From the NCBI GenBank assembly GCA_027067235.1, contig JALXFQ010000090.1, positions 1-7,717 of the forward strand: 7,717 nt of DNA. Direction: 5' to 3'. The DNA is from Gammaproteobacteria bacterium. Its GTDB lineage: Bacteria > Pseudomonadota > Gammaproteobacteria > QOAV01. The position numbers and the translations under genes were made by a program. Below, piece by piece: positions 1 to 6,045 of this stretch. The notes below the pieces were generated by a model that was given only the letters and a program-made list of their open reading frames with translations, was not told where the DNA came from and did not search any database. How positions within the stretch are numbered: position 1 is the first letter of the stretch; every line of letters starts with the position of its first letter.

Positions 1-87
1 CCGAATGCCCCGTAGCGTGTCTTCCAGCGCACCGGCATCAGGATTGAAAGCGACAATAATGGCGCAAACCCGCGGCGCATCGTTCAT
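1..87 (-). CDS. Family-2 glycosyltransferase, N-terminal fragment (cut by window edge)
   Basis: Only the first 29 codons lie in the window, reading leftwards off the edge. The peptide begins MNDAPRVCAIIVAFNPD. The hydrophobic strand followed by AFNPD is the usual first beta strand and loop of GT-A fold family-2 glycosyltransferases, particularly the rhamnosyltransferase-like group, where this loop holds the nucleotide part of the sugar donor. The ATG shares one base with the TGA stop of the upstream glycosyltransferase (TGATG arrangement), so the two are probably translationally coupled in one minus-strand operon. Acceptor and donor sugar cannot be told from this fragment. Family assignment is an inference from a short motif; another GT-A enzyme class is possible. 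Confidence 0.7.
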   Translation of the reverse strand, partial: MNDAPRVCAIIVAFNPDAGALEDTLRGIR

Positions 88-1028
88 CAGCCGTTCAATA
101 TGTCCCGCACGACATAGACGCTTTTCTTCTGCGTTTCATGATAGGTCCGGGTCATCATCTCGCCCAGCAGACCGAAGGAAATAAACTGCACGCCCACCAG
201 TATCAGCATGATGGCGATCAGCAGCGAAGGTTTGTCGGAAAGCGCCGTGTCGGTAAACAAACGCTGGCCGATCAGCCACAGCATCATGAGCAAGCCGATG
301 CCGCCCGAAATCAGACCGAACTTGCCAAAAAACTGCAAAGGCTTGGCGGAATAGCTGAGCAGGAACTTGACCGTGAACAAATCCAGCAGCACCCGCGGCG
401 TGCGGGATATGTTGTATTTGGATTCGCCGTGTATGCGCGCATGGTGATTGACCTTGACTTCGGCGATCTTGACACCCATCCAGCTGGCGATGGCGGGGAT
501 GAAGCGGTGCAGTTCACCATAAAGGTTGATGTTTTTCACCACTTCCTTGCGAAACGCCTTCAGGGTGCAGCCATAGTCATGCAGCTTGACATCGGTGGTC
601 CTGGAAATCAGCGCGTTGGCGATGCGGGACGGCAGCTTGCGGGATATTTCGGCATCCTGGCGATCATAACGCCAGCCGGCCACCAGATCATAGCCCTCGT
701 TGATTTTGTCCAGTAACCTGGGGATGTCTTTCGGGTCGTTCTGCAGATCTGCATCCATGGTGATCACCACATCGCCTTCAGCCTGATCGAAACCGGCCGC
801 CAGACCGGCGGTCTGGCCGAAATTACGCCGGAAACGGATCACGATCAGCGACTTGTCCCTGGCCGCCAGCTGCTGAAGAATTTCATAGGACCGGTCCGTG
901 CTGCCATCGTCGATGATGATGATTTCATAGGACACGTCCATGCCATCCAGCACCGCCTTGAGGGACTCATATAGCGGCGGTATATTGTCTTCTTCATTGA
1001 GCAGCGGGATGACGATAGAAAGATCCAC
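87..1028 (-). CDS. Membrane-associated family-2 glycosyltransferase (ArnC/DPM1-like)
   Basis: This 313-residue protein probably transfers a sugar from a nucleotide or polyprenyl-linked donor at the cytoplasmic face of the inner membrane. The GT-A domain spans about residues 3-210: the opening strand IVIPLLNEED (5-14), the donor-binding DDGSTD (40-45), and the MDADLQNDP segment (91-99) with the metal-binding DxD at D92/D94. Conserved blocks HDYGCTLKAFR (150-160) and HGESKYN (200-206) are typical of the ArnC, GtrB and polyprenyl-phosphate glycosyltransferase group. Two hydrophobic helices at about 236-254 and 268-289 anchor the C-terminus. Length fits ArnC-like enzymes (about 320). The start is GTG, chosen because it gives the conserved N-terminus and has a GGAG ribosome site 7-8 nt upstream; the nearest upstream ATG is out of frame. 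It overlaps the next glycosyltransferase by one base. Substrate is not determinable: arn partner genes are not visible, so no symbol is given. Confidence 0.9.
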   Translation of the reverse strand: MDLSIVIPLLNEEDNIPPLYESLKAVLDGMDVSYEIIIIDDGSTDRSYEILQQLAARDKSLIVIRFRRNFGQTAGLAAGFDQAEGDVVITMDADLQNDPKDIPRLLDKINEGYDLVAGWRYDRQDAEISRKLPSRIANALISRTTDVKLHDYGCTLKAFRKEVVKNINLYGELHRFIPAIASWMGVKIAEVKVNHHARIHGESKYNISRTPRVLLDLFTVKFLLSYSAKPLQFFGKFGLISGGIGLLMMLWLIGQRLFTDTALSDKPSLLIAIMLILVGVQFISFGLLGEMMTRTYHETQKKSVYVVRDILNG

Positions 1029-1064
1029 GAAAGTCTCCAGGAAAGATCATTGGGTTGGCCGCGG

Positions 1065-1094
1065 ATTCTACGGAAATTGGCGCCGCGAGTACAA
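1065..1094 (-). promoter_or_regulatory. Candidate promoter for the minus-strand glycosyltransferase genes
   Basis: Reading the minus strand, a TAGAAT -10 element (1065-1070) is preceded at 18 bp by TTGTAC (1089-1094), which matches the sigma-70 -35 consensus at only three of six bases. Transcription would start about 30 nt before the GTG codon. The -10 match is good and the -35 match poor, so this is a tentative call. The -35 element lies inside one copy of the tandem repeat described separately. Confidence 0.35.
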
Positions 1095-1110
1095 CACCAT
1101 GAGTACAACA
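1087..1110. repeat. Tandem direct repeat of GAGTACAACA
   Basis: Two identical 10-bp copies, 1087-1096 and 1101-1110, are separated by CCAT, giving a 14-bp period. They sit in the divergent intergenic region over the candidate -35 of the glycosyltransferase promoter. The spacing is a little longer than one helical turn. A regulator-binding role is possible but unproven; it may be a chance duplication. Confidence 0.5.
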
Positions 1111-1120
1111 ATGCTGTTGA

Positions 1121-1134
1121 TTTCAGGCCTGAAA
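1121..1134. promoter_or_regulatory. Perfect 14-bp palindrome TTTCAGGCCTGAAA, candidate operator
   Basis: The two 7-bp arms TTTCAGG and CCTGAAA are perfect reverse complements with no spacer. The site lies between the divergent glycosyltransferase and moaA genes, about 35 bp upstream of the candidate moaA -35 and about 27 bp upstream of the candidate glycosyltransferase -35. The placement suits a dimeric DNA-binding protein. I do not recognise it as the site of a specific regulator. The symmetry is seen directly; the function is inferred. Confidence 0.4.
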
Positions 1135-1168
1135 ACCCGGCTGTTTCGCGTTTTATTGTGTTTTATCA

Positions 1169-1196
1169 TTTACTCTGCGGGGTATCGCGATAGAAT
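1169..1196 (+). promoter_or_regulatory. Candidate sigma-70 promoter for moaA
   Basis: TTTACT (1169-1174, four of six consensus bases) is followed after a 16-bp spacer by TAGAAT (1191-1196, five of six). Transcription would begin near 1203, giving a leader of about 30 nt before the moaA ATG. That leader is too short for a Moco riboswitch, and none was recognised. Moderate support; another start further upstream is possible. Confidence 0.45.
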
Positions 1197-1231
1197 GCCG
1201 GTAAAGGCACACGTATGGAACAGGCGCTCTG

Positions 1232-2227
1232 ATGACGAAACAGAACAGGCCGAAGCTCATAGATCCGTTTGGCAGGGTGATAGACTACGTGCGCGTATCG
1301 CTGACCGACAAATGCAACTTTCGCTGTTTTTATTGCCTGCCCAAAGGCGCAAAAGATTTCGAGCCCGCCGGGAACTATCTCAGCGCCGACGAGCTGGTTC
1401 GGGTGATCCGGGCTTTTTCTGAGCTGGGCGTACGCCGCATACGTCTCACCGGAGGCGAGCCGCTGGTACGCAGGGACCTGCCGGAGATCGCTCACCGCAT
1501 CGGCCACCTGGGCAATATCGATGACCTTTCATTGAGTACCAACGCCAGCCTGCTGGCGCCCCATGCCCGCGCTCTGAAAGCGGCGGGAATCAGCCGTGTC
1601 AACGTCAGCCTTGATACACTGCACCCCGACCGCTTCCGGAAGATCACCAATGCCGAGCTGCAGCCGGTACTGGACGGCCTCATGGCCACGCGCGAAGCGG
1701 GCCTGGAGCCGGTGAAAATCAATATGGTGGTCATGAAAGGGATGAATGATGACGAAGTGGTCGATATGGCCGAGTTCTGTATAGAACACGGCTTTACCCT
1801 GCGTTATATCGAAACCATGCCCGTGGGCGATGCCGGCCGCGACGCCAGTGATCGCTATCTCGACCTGGACACCGTGAAAAAACGCCTGGAACGGAAATTC
1901 AGCCTGATTCCCAGCGTGATGAAAGGCGGCGGGCCGGCGCGTTACTTCAGCATTGAAAATACCGATGTCAATATCGGCTTCATTACACCGATTTCGCAGC
2001 ATTTCTGTGAAACCTGTAATCGAATTCGCCTGGCGGTGGATGGCACCCTGTATCTCTGCCTGGGTCAGGAGAACAGTTATGCGCTGAAGCCGCTGTTGCG
2101 CAACGGGATTGATAACGATGGTCTGAAAGCAGCCATCGTCGAAGCGCTGGCGCTGAAACCAAAGAAACATGAATTCAGGGACAAACCGGGTACGGTTGTG
2201 CGTTTCATGTCTTCTACCGGGGGTTGA
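1232..2227 (+). CDS. moaA: GTP 3',8-cyclase MoaA (molybdenum cofactor biosynthesis)
   Basis: MoaA is the radical-SAM enzyme that converts GTP to 3',8-cyclo-GTP, the first committed step of molybdopterin synthesis in the cytoplasm. The 331-residue product has the usual family length. The N-terminal SAM-binding [4Fe-4S] motif is C28-x3-C32-x2-C35 within SLTDKCNFRCFYCLP, followed by the GGEP SAM motif (74-77). The second cluster, which binds substrate, is C259-x2-C262-x13-C276 in the region FCETCNRIRLAVDG. The protein ends in STGG, matching the C-terminal Gly-Gly tail needed for MoaA activity. The ATG has an AGG 7 nt upstream and fits the conserved N-terminus. No other moa, moe or mob gene is present in the window, but the next operon encodes a Mo enzyme (NapA) on the same strand, so the placement makes functional sense. 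It appears intact. Confidence 0.96.
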   Translation: MTKQNRPKLIDPFGRVIDYVRVSLTDKCNFRCFYCLPKGAKDFEPAGNYLSADELVRVIRAFSELGVRRIRLTGGEPLVRRDLPEIAHRIGHLGNIDDLSLSTNASLLAPHARALKAAGISRVNVSLDTLHPDRFRKITNAELQPVLDGLMATREAGLEPVKINMVVMKGMNDDEVVDMAEFCIEHGFTLRYIETMPVGDAGRDASDRYLDLDTVKKRLERKFSLIPSVMKGGGPARYFSIENTDVNIGFITPISQHFCETCNRIRLAVDGTLYLCLGQENSYALKPLLRNGIDNDGLKAAIVEALALKPKKHEFRDKPGTVVRFMSSTGG

Positions 2228-2277
2228 TCAATCAGGCAAACCGGCTCGCTGAACGCTGCGGAATAATTTCCCTGTTT

Positions 2278-2326
2278 TTGATATTTATCAATTCGCGCAT
2301 ATAGCAAAATAAGCATACTATTGCGA
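2278..2326 (+). promoter_or_regulatory. FNR/ANR-type class II promoter of the nap operon
   Basis: TTGAT-ATTT-ATCAA at 2278-2291 is an exact match to the FNR consensus TTGAT-N4-ATCAA. Its centre is 2284.5. Placing it at -41.5, the classical class II position, predicts a start at 2326, with -12 to -7 falling on CATACT (2314-2319), four of six bases of a -10 element. This agreement between operator and -10 is strong support. FNR-family proteins are active when oxygen is scarce, so the promoter would drive napDABC anaerobically. The site lies 51 bp past the moaA stop and directs transcription away from it. No convincing NarL/NarP heptamer pair was found. The operator is seen; the transcription start is inferred. 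Confidence 0.8.
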
Positions 2327-2503
2327 TCACGCTAATTCTCTAATAACGACACGGCGTTTTCATGAATCACGGTTACTCAACAGCAGCATTGCCCGGCAGG
2401 ATGAAAAGCAAGTGCCTGTAATCCAGGCACGAGCATGGTTTGCGCCAGTCATGCATGCTGCTCAGCCAGCATTCAATACCGCACCACTGGAGCGACTCAC
2501 CGC
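2327..2503 (+). promoter_or_regulatory. Long untranslated leader upstream of napD
   Basis: If transcription starts at the FNR-dependent site, the message carries about 178 nt before the napD ATG. No protein-coding gene with a good ribosome site was found here. It contains a 7-bp perfect hairpin (2412-2430) and a 6-bp longer-range pairing AGCATG (2432-2437) with CATGCT (2454-2459). It does not match what I can recall of the Moco riboswitch consensus. The leader length depends on the inferred start. Confidence 0.4.
2412..2430 (+). promoter_or_regulatory. Hairpin in the nap leader
   Basis: GTGCCTG (2412-2418), a 5-nt loop TAATC and CAGGCAC (2424-2430) form a perfect 7-bp stem, strong enough to fold in RNA. 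There is no following T-run, so it is not an intrinsic terminator. It lies about 74 nt before the napD start and could be a message-stability or control element, or merely incidental. Confidence 0.45.
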
Positions 2504-2767
2504 ATGACCATATGCAGTCTTGTTGTGCAGACCACGCCGGAAAAACAGCGGCAGCTTTCCGGCGATCTGAAAAAAATTGCCGGCGTGGAGGTTCACGCCA
2601 GCAACGACGCCGGCAAACTGATTGTCAGCATCGACCACCCCGACCGCAAACACTGCAGCGATACAATAATGAACATGAGCACTATGGACGGCGTGCTCAG
2701 CTCTTCACTGGTATTCGAATATCATGAAGACAATGAGTTGCCCGTCACCGATGGAGGAAAACAATGA
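2504..2767 (+). CDS. napD: NapD, cytoplasmic chaperone for NapA
   Basis: NapD binds the twin-arginine signal peptide of NapA and holds the enzyme in the cytoplasm until the cofactor is inserted. The 87-residue product (E. coli NapD is also 87) shows the family's landmarks: the first beta strand with ICSLVVQT (3-10), a central GKLIVSID strand (37-44), and MDGVLSSSLVFEYHED (61-76) at the C-terminal strand, where the motif 'GVL.. SLV' is diagnostic. The fold is a small ferredoxin-like sandwich. An in-frame ATG at 2435 would add 23 Cys- and Arg-containing residues without a ribosome site and unlike the family, so I chose the ATG at 2504, with GGAG 11 nt before it. Its stop overlaps the napA ATG by 4 nt (ATGA), so chaperone and client are translationally coupled. 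Confidence 0.93.
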   Translation: MTICSLVVQTTPEKQRQLSGDLKKIAGVEVHASNDAGKLIVSIDHPDRKHCSDTIMNMSTMDGVLSSSLVFEYHEDNELPVTDGGKQ

Positions 2768-5493
2768 AACTCAACCGACGCGATTTTATCAAGACCCAGG
2801 CAATCACGGCAGCAGCGGCCACGGCGGGCATTACGCTGCCAGCGAACAAAGCCATGGCAGCCATCGACGCGGAGGATGACTCCGGCATTCGCTGGGACAA
2901 GGCGCCTTGCCGTTTTTGCGGCACCGGCTGCAGCGTACTCGTGGGCACGCGCAATGGCAGGATCGTCGCCACACAGGGTGACCCGGATGCGCCGGTAAAC
3001 AAAGGCCTGAACTGTATCAAGGGTTATTTTCTGTCGAAAATCCCCTATGGCGAAGACCGCCTCACTCAGCCATTGTTGCGCAAGAAAGACGGCAAATTTG
3101 ACAAGGACGGTGAATTCGAGCCGGTTTCCTGGGACGAGGCTTTTGCCGTCATGAAGGAAAAATGGCAGGCCGCCATCGACAAGAGTAAACAGGAAAACAA
3201 GGGCAAGCCCGCAGACAACTTGACCTCGCGAGTGGGAATGTTCGGTTCGGGCCAGTGGACGGTCTGGGAAGGCTATGCCGCGTCAAAGCTGTGGAAGGCG
3301 GGCTTTCGTTCCAACAATATCGACCCCAATGCCCGTCATTGCATGGCCTCGGCCGTGGGCGCGTTTATCCGCGGATTCGGCATTGATGAGCCGGCCGGTT
3401 GCTACGACGATCTGGAGCATGCCGATGTCTTCGTGTTGTGGGGCTCCAACATGGCTGAAATGCATCCCATACTCTGGTCGCGCCTGGCCGACACGCGCCT
3501 GACCAAGGATGGCGCCGAAGTGCATGTATTGTCGACCTATGAACACCGCAGCTTCGAGCTGGCCGACAACGGCATCATCTTCGAGCCGCAGACCGATTTG
3601 ATGATTTCCAACTATATCGCCAATTACATTATCCAGAACAAGGCATATAACGAGCAGTTCATCAAGGACCATGTCAATTTCAAGAAGACGCCCACCGATA
3701 TCGGTTATGGCCTGCGCCCCGAAGACCCGCGCGAAAAAGCAGCCAAGAACGCCGGCAAGGGCAAACTGAGCGCCATCACGTTCGAGGAATACGCCAAATC
3801 CGTGGAGCCCTACACACTGGAATATGTGTCGGAAAAATCCGGGGTACCGAAAGAAAAACTGGAATGGCTGGCCAGGGTGTATGCCGATCCCAAGAAAAAA
3901 GTCATGTCGTTGTGGACCATGGGTTTCAATCAGCATACGCGCGGCGTCTGGGTAAACGGCAATGTTTACAATATCCATCTGCTCATGGGCAAGATTGCCG
4001 AGCCGGGCAATAGTCCGTTTTCGCTCACCGGCCAGCCCTCCGCCTGCGGTACTGCACGTGAAGTGGGCACATTCTCCCACCGTCTGCCGGCCGATTATGT
4101 GGTGATGAAAAAACCGCACCGGGATTTTGCCGAGAAAGTCTGGAATCTGCCCGCAGGCACCCTGCCCGGGAAGAAGGGCTACCACGCCGTGCTGATGCAC
4201 CGCAAACTGAAAGACAAAAAGCTCAACTGCTTCTGGGTCATGTGCAACAACAACATGCAGGCCGGACCCAACATGAACGAAGAAGGCTTGCCCGGCTGGC
4301 GCGACCCGGAAAACTTTGTCGTGGTTTCTGACCCTTATCCCACGGTATCCGCCCAGGCTGCGGATCTGGTCTTGCCCACAGCCATGTGGACCGAAAAAGA
4401 GGGCGCATACGGCAACGCGGAAAGGCGCACCCAGTTCTGGCGCCAGCAAATCAAGGCGCCGGGCGAGGCCAAATCCGATGTCTGGCAGATCATGGAATTT
4501 TCCAAACGTTTTACCGCCGATGAAGTCTGGCCCGAAGAACTGCTTGCAGCAAAACCGGAATATCGGGGTAAAACGCTGTTCGATATCTTGTACGCAAACG
4601 GCTACGTCAATCAGTTTCCCTACGGCGCTTCGGAGGCAAAACTGGCGATGGCGGAAGAGGGCGCAGGCGCGGAAGTAACGCCACCTGCGGCAGTCACCGG
4701 CGAGTCGGACGACTCAGGCGAGGAAGCCGGTTCGGAGACAGCCAGCGACGCTGTGGAGCAAACGCCTGCTGCAAGCGCGGCGGCCTATTACATAACCGAC
4801 CAGGATGGCAACATCTACGATAACGACGAATCCGCCGACTTCGGGTTCTATGTGCAAAAGGGCCTGTTCGAGGAATACCGCCGGTTCCAGACAGAAGGCC
4901 CGAAAAAGGGCCATGAGCAGGCACCATTCGACGCATACCACAAGGCCAGGGGACTGCGCTGGCCGGTTATCAACGGCAAGGAAACCCTGTGGCGCTTCCG
5001 CGAAGGTTACGACCCGCATGTCCGCGACTACAAACCCGACATCAAAAAGGGCGATGTCTATTTCTATGGAAAAAAAGACGGTCGGGCCAATATCATATTC
5101 GCTCCCTATGAGCCGCCCGCGGAAACACCGAACGATGAATATGACCTCTGGCTTTGTTCCGGCCGGGTGCTGGAGCACTGGCATTCCGGCTCGATGACGC
5201 GCCGCGTACCTGAACTTTACCGCGCTGTCCCCGATGCGCTGGTCTACATGAATCCTAACGACGCCCGCGAACGCAAACTGCAGAACGGATCCAAGGTTCG
5301 CATCATCAGCCCCAGGGGTGAAATAGTCACCCGGGTCCAGACCCGCGGCAGAAACAAGCCGCCACAGGGCCTGGTGTTTGTCCCGTGGTTTGACGCCAGC
5401 CGCCTGGTGAACAAACTCATTCTCGACGCCACGGATCCGTTATCCAAGGAAACGGATTTCAAAAAATGCGTCGTTAAAATTGTCAAGGCTTGA
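2764..5493 (+). CDS. napA: Periplasmic nitrate reductase catalytic subunit NapA, with an acidic insertion
   Basis: NapA reduces nitrate to nitrite in the periplasm using a Mo-bis-MGD centre and one [4Fe-4S] cluster. The N-terminus is a Tat signal: NRRDFIK (4-10), a hydrophobic Ala-rich stretch, and a likely cleavage after AMA (about residue 32). Cluster ligands are C49, C52, C56 and C84; the Mo ligand is C193 in NARHCMAS. Family blocks follow throughout: LWGSNMAEMHPILWSR (225-240), GFNQHTRGVW (387-396), LTGQPSACGTAREVG (421-435), KEGAYGNAERRTQFWRQQ (545-562), GRVLEHWHSGSMTRR (800-814) and DATDPLSKETDFKK (888-901). The protein is 909 residues against about 828 in E. coli. Most of the excess is an Ala/Glu/Asp-rich segment at about 622-678, between FPYG and YDNDESADFGFYVQKG; a second small extension is near 140-152. 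Both flanks stay in frame and conserved, so the enzyme appears functional. It is the second gene of napDABC. Confidence 0.97.
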   Translation: MKLNRRDFIKTQAITAAAATAGITLPANKAMAAIDAEDDSGIRWDKAPCRFCGTGCSVLVGTRNGRIVATQGDPDAPVNKGLNCIKGYFLSKIPYGEDRLTQPLLRKKDGKFDKDGEFEPVSWDEAFAVMKEKWQAAIDKSKQENKGKPADNLTSRVGMFGSGQWTVWEGYAASKLWKAGFRSNNIDPNARHCMASAVGAFIRGFGIDEPAGCYDDLEHADVFVLWGSNMAEMHPILWSRLADTRLTKDGAEVHVLSTYEHRSFELADNGIIFEPQTDLMISNYIANYIIQNKAYNEQFIKDHVNFKKTPTDIGYGLRPEDPREKAAKNAGKGKLSAITFEEYAKSVEPYTLEYVSEKSGVPKEKLEWLARVYADPKKKVMSLWTMGFNQHTRGVWVNGNVYNIHLLMGKIAEPGNSPFSLTGQPSACGTAREVGTFSHRLPADYVVMKKPHRDFAEKVWNLPAGTLPGKKGYHAVLMHRKLKDKKLNCFWVMCNNNMQAGPNMNEEGLPGWRDPENFVVVSDPYPTVSAQAADLVLPTAMWTEKEGAYGNAERRTQFWRQQIKAPGEAKSDVWQIMEFSKRFTADEVWPEELLAAKPEYRGKTLFDILYANGYVNQFPYGASEAKLAMAEEGAGAEVTPPAAVTGESDDSGEEAGSETASDAVEQTPAASAAAYYITDQDGNIYDNDESADFGFYVQKGLFEEYRRFQTEGPKKGHEQAPFDAYHKARGLRWPVINGKETLWRFREGYDPHVRDYKPDIKKGDVYFYGKKDGRANIIFAPYEPPAETPNDEYDLWLCSGRVLEHWHSGSMTRRVPELYRAVPDALVYMNPNDARERKLQNGSKVRIISPRGEIVTRVQTRGRNKPPQGLVFVPWFDASRLVNKLILDATDPLSKETDFKKCVVKIVKA

Positions 5494-5537
5494 TGGGGCC
5501 GGAGCTGACACGCAATACGCCGTGTATTAGCGCGCAT

Positions 5538-5563
5538 ATTGTTGACAATGATGCATTTATAAT
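5538..5563 (+). promoter_or_regulatory. Promoter-like and palindromic elements before napB
   Basis: The 102-nt gap between napA and napB holds an inverted repeat ATTGT-TG-ACAAT (5538-5549), a perfect TTGACA (5542-5547) and a perfect TATAAT (5558-5563). The two hexamers are only 10 bp apart, too close to act together as one sigma-70 promoter; TATAAT with a 17-bp spacer would use CATATT (5535-5540) as a poor -35. An internal napBC promoter is possible but weakly supported. No clear terminator was found between napA and napB, so read-through from the main promoter is likely. Confidence 0.3.
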
Positions 5564-5595
5564 TTGAATTGTTTCCTTTGATGGAGGGCAAAGCC

Positions 5596-6024
5596 ATGAA
5601 TAAAACAATGCCAATAATCATGCTGGCTGGTTTGGGATTGCTTGTTGGTAGCGCATCCGCGCTGGCCGTAGACGTCGTCTCGCTACGCGGCGATGTTGAT
5701 CTGGACAGTAAATCGGAGCCTTTTCCGGTCAAACGCACCATGGCGGTGGATGGCGGCATCGATGAAAACTGGGAGAATCAGCCGCCTCTGATTCCACATA
5801 GCATCGACAAGGATCGTATTACCCTGCGGGAGAATGGCTGCCTGAAATGTCACAGTCGGGCTGATGCAAAGGTCGAAAATGCGCCAAAGCCTCCCAAGTC
5901 CCATTTCATCAAGCGAAACGGCGAAAAGTCCAAAACCATTGTAGCCGGACGATATTTTTGTACCCAGTGTCATGTTCCCCAGGCCAACGCTCAGCCGTTG
6001 GTAAAGAACACCTACGGCAAATAA
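5596..6024 (+). CDS. napB: NapB, dihaem c-type cytochrome subunit of periplasmic nitrate reductase
   Basis: NapB is the small periplasmic electron-transfer subunit that passes electrons from NapC to NapA. The 142-residue precursor has a Sec signal peptide (hydrophobic core about 5-20, cleavage probably after SALA at 24). Two haem c motifs are visible: CLKCH (82-86) and CTQCH (112-116). Conserved histidines at 68 (PPLIPH) and 103 (SHFIK) fit the distal axial ligands in the family, giving bis-His haems. The ATG at 5596 follows GGAGG by 8 nt. Upstream in-frame codons, TTG at 5569 and ATG at 5581, would place extra residues before the signal peptide and overlap the ribosome site, so they are less likely. 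The gene ends in tandem stops TAATAA, and napC starts 21 nt later. Confidence 0.95.
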   Translation: MNKTMPIIMLAGLGLLVGSASALAVDVVSLRGDVDLDSKSEPFPVKRTMAVDGGIDENWENQPPLIPHSIDKDRITLRENGCLKCHSRADAKVENAPKPPKSHFIKRNGEKSKTIVAGRYFCTQCHVPQANAQPLVKNTYGK

Positions 6025-6045
6025 TAAAGTCAAGGGAGAACGATC

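Noticed and set aside
2224..2234. Second FNR-like sequence TTGATCAATCA at the end of moaA
   Set aside because: The half-sites are not separated by four bases, so it does not fit the FNR operator geometry; it overlaps the moaA stop.
2362..2421. 19-codon frame (begins MNHGYSTAAL) in the nap leader as a gene
   Set aside because: No Shine-Dalgarno sequence precedes the ATG, and the peptide has no recognisable features. Mentioned only in connection with the hairpin.
2448..2457. Shared TCATGCATGC sequence before napD and at 7585-7594
   Set aside because: Only 10 bp, internally repetitive, and the two contexts differ; most likely coincidence.
2435..2503. N-terminal extension of NapD by 23 residues from an ATG at 2435
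   Set aside because: No ribosome site precedes it, the extra residues do not resemble NapD, and the ATG at 2504 gives the family's standard length.
3283..4449. 388-codon open frame on the minus strand inside napA
   Set aside because: It is an antisense shadow of napA, a product of GC-biased codon use; the plus-strand frame is fully explained by NapA homology.
5511..5530. Possible terminator after napA (ACACG with CGTGT, or AATAC with GTATT)
   Set aside because: The stems are 5 bp with no T-run after them, too weak for an intrinsic terminator.
5542..5556. FNR-like site TTGAC-AATG-ATGCA before napB
   Set aside because: Only 7 of 10 consensus bases match, with two mismatches in the right half-site; too weak to call.
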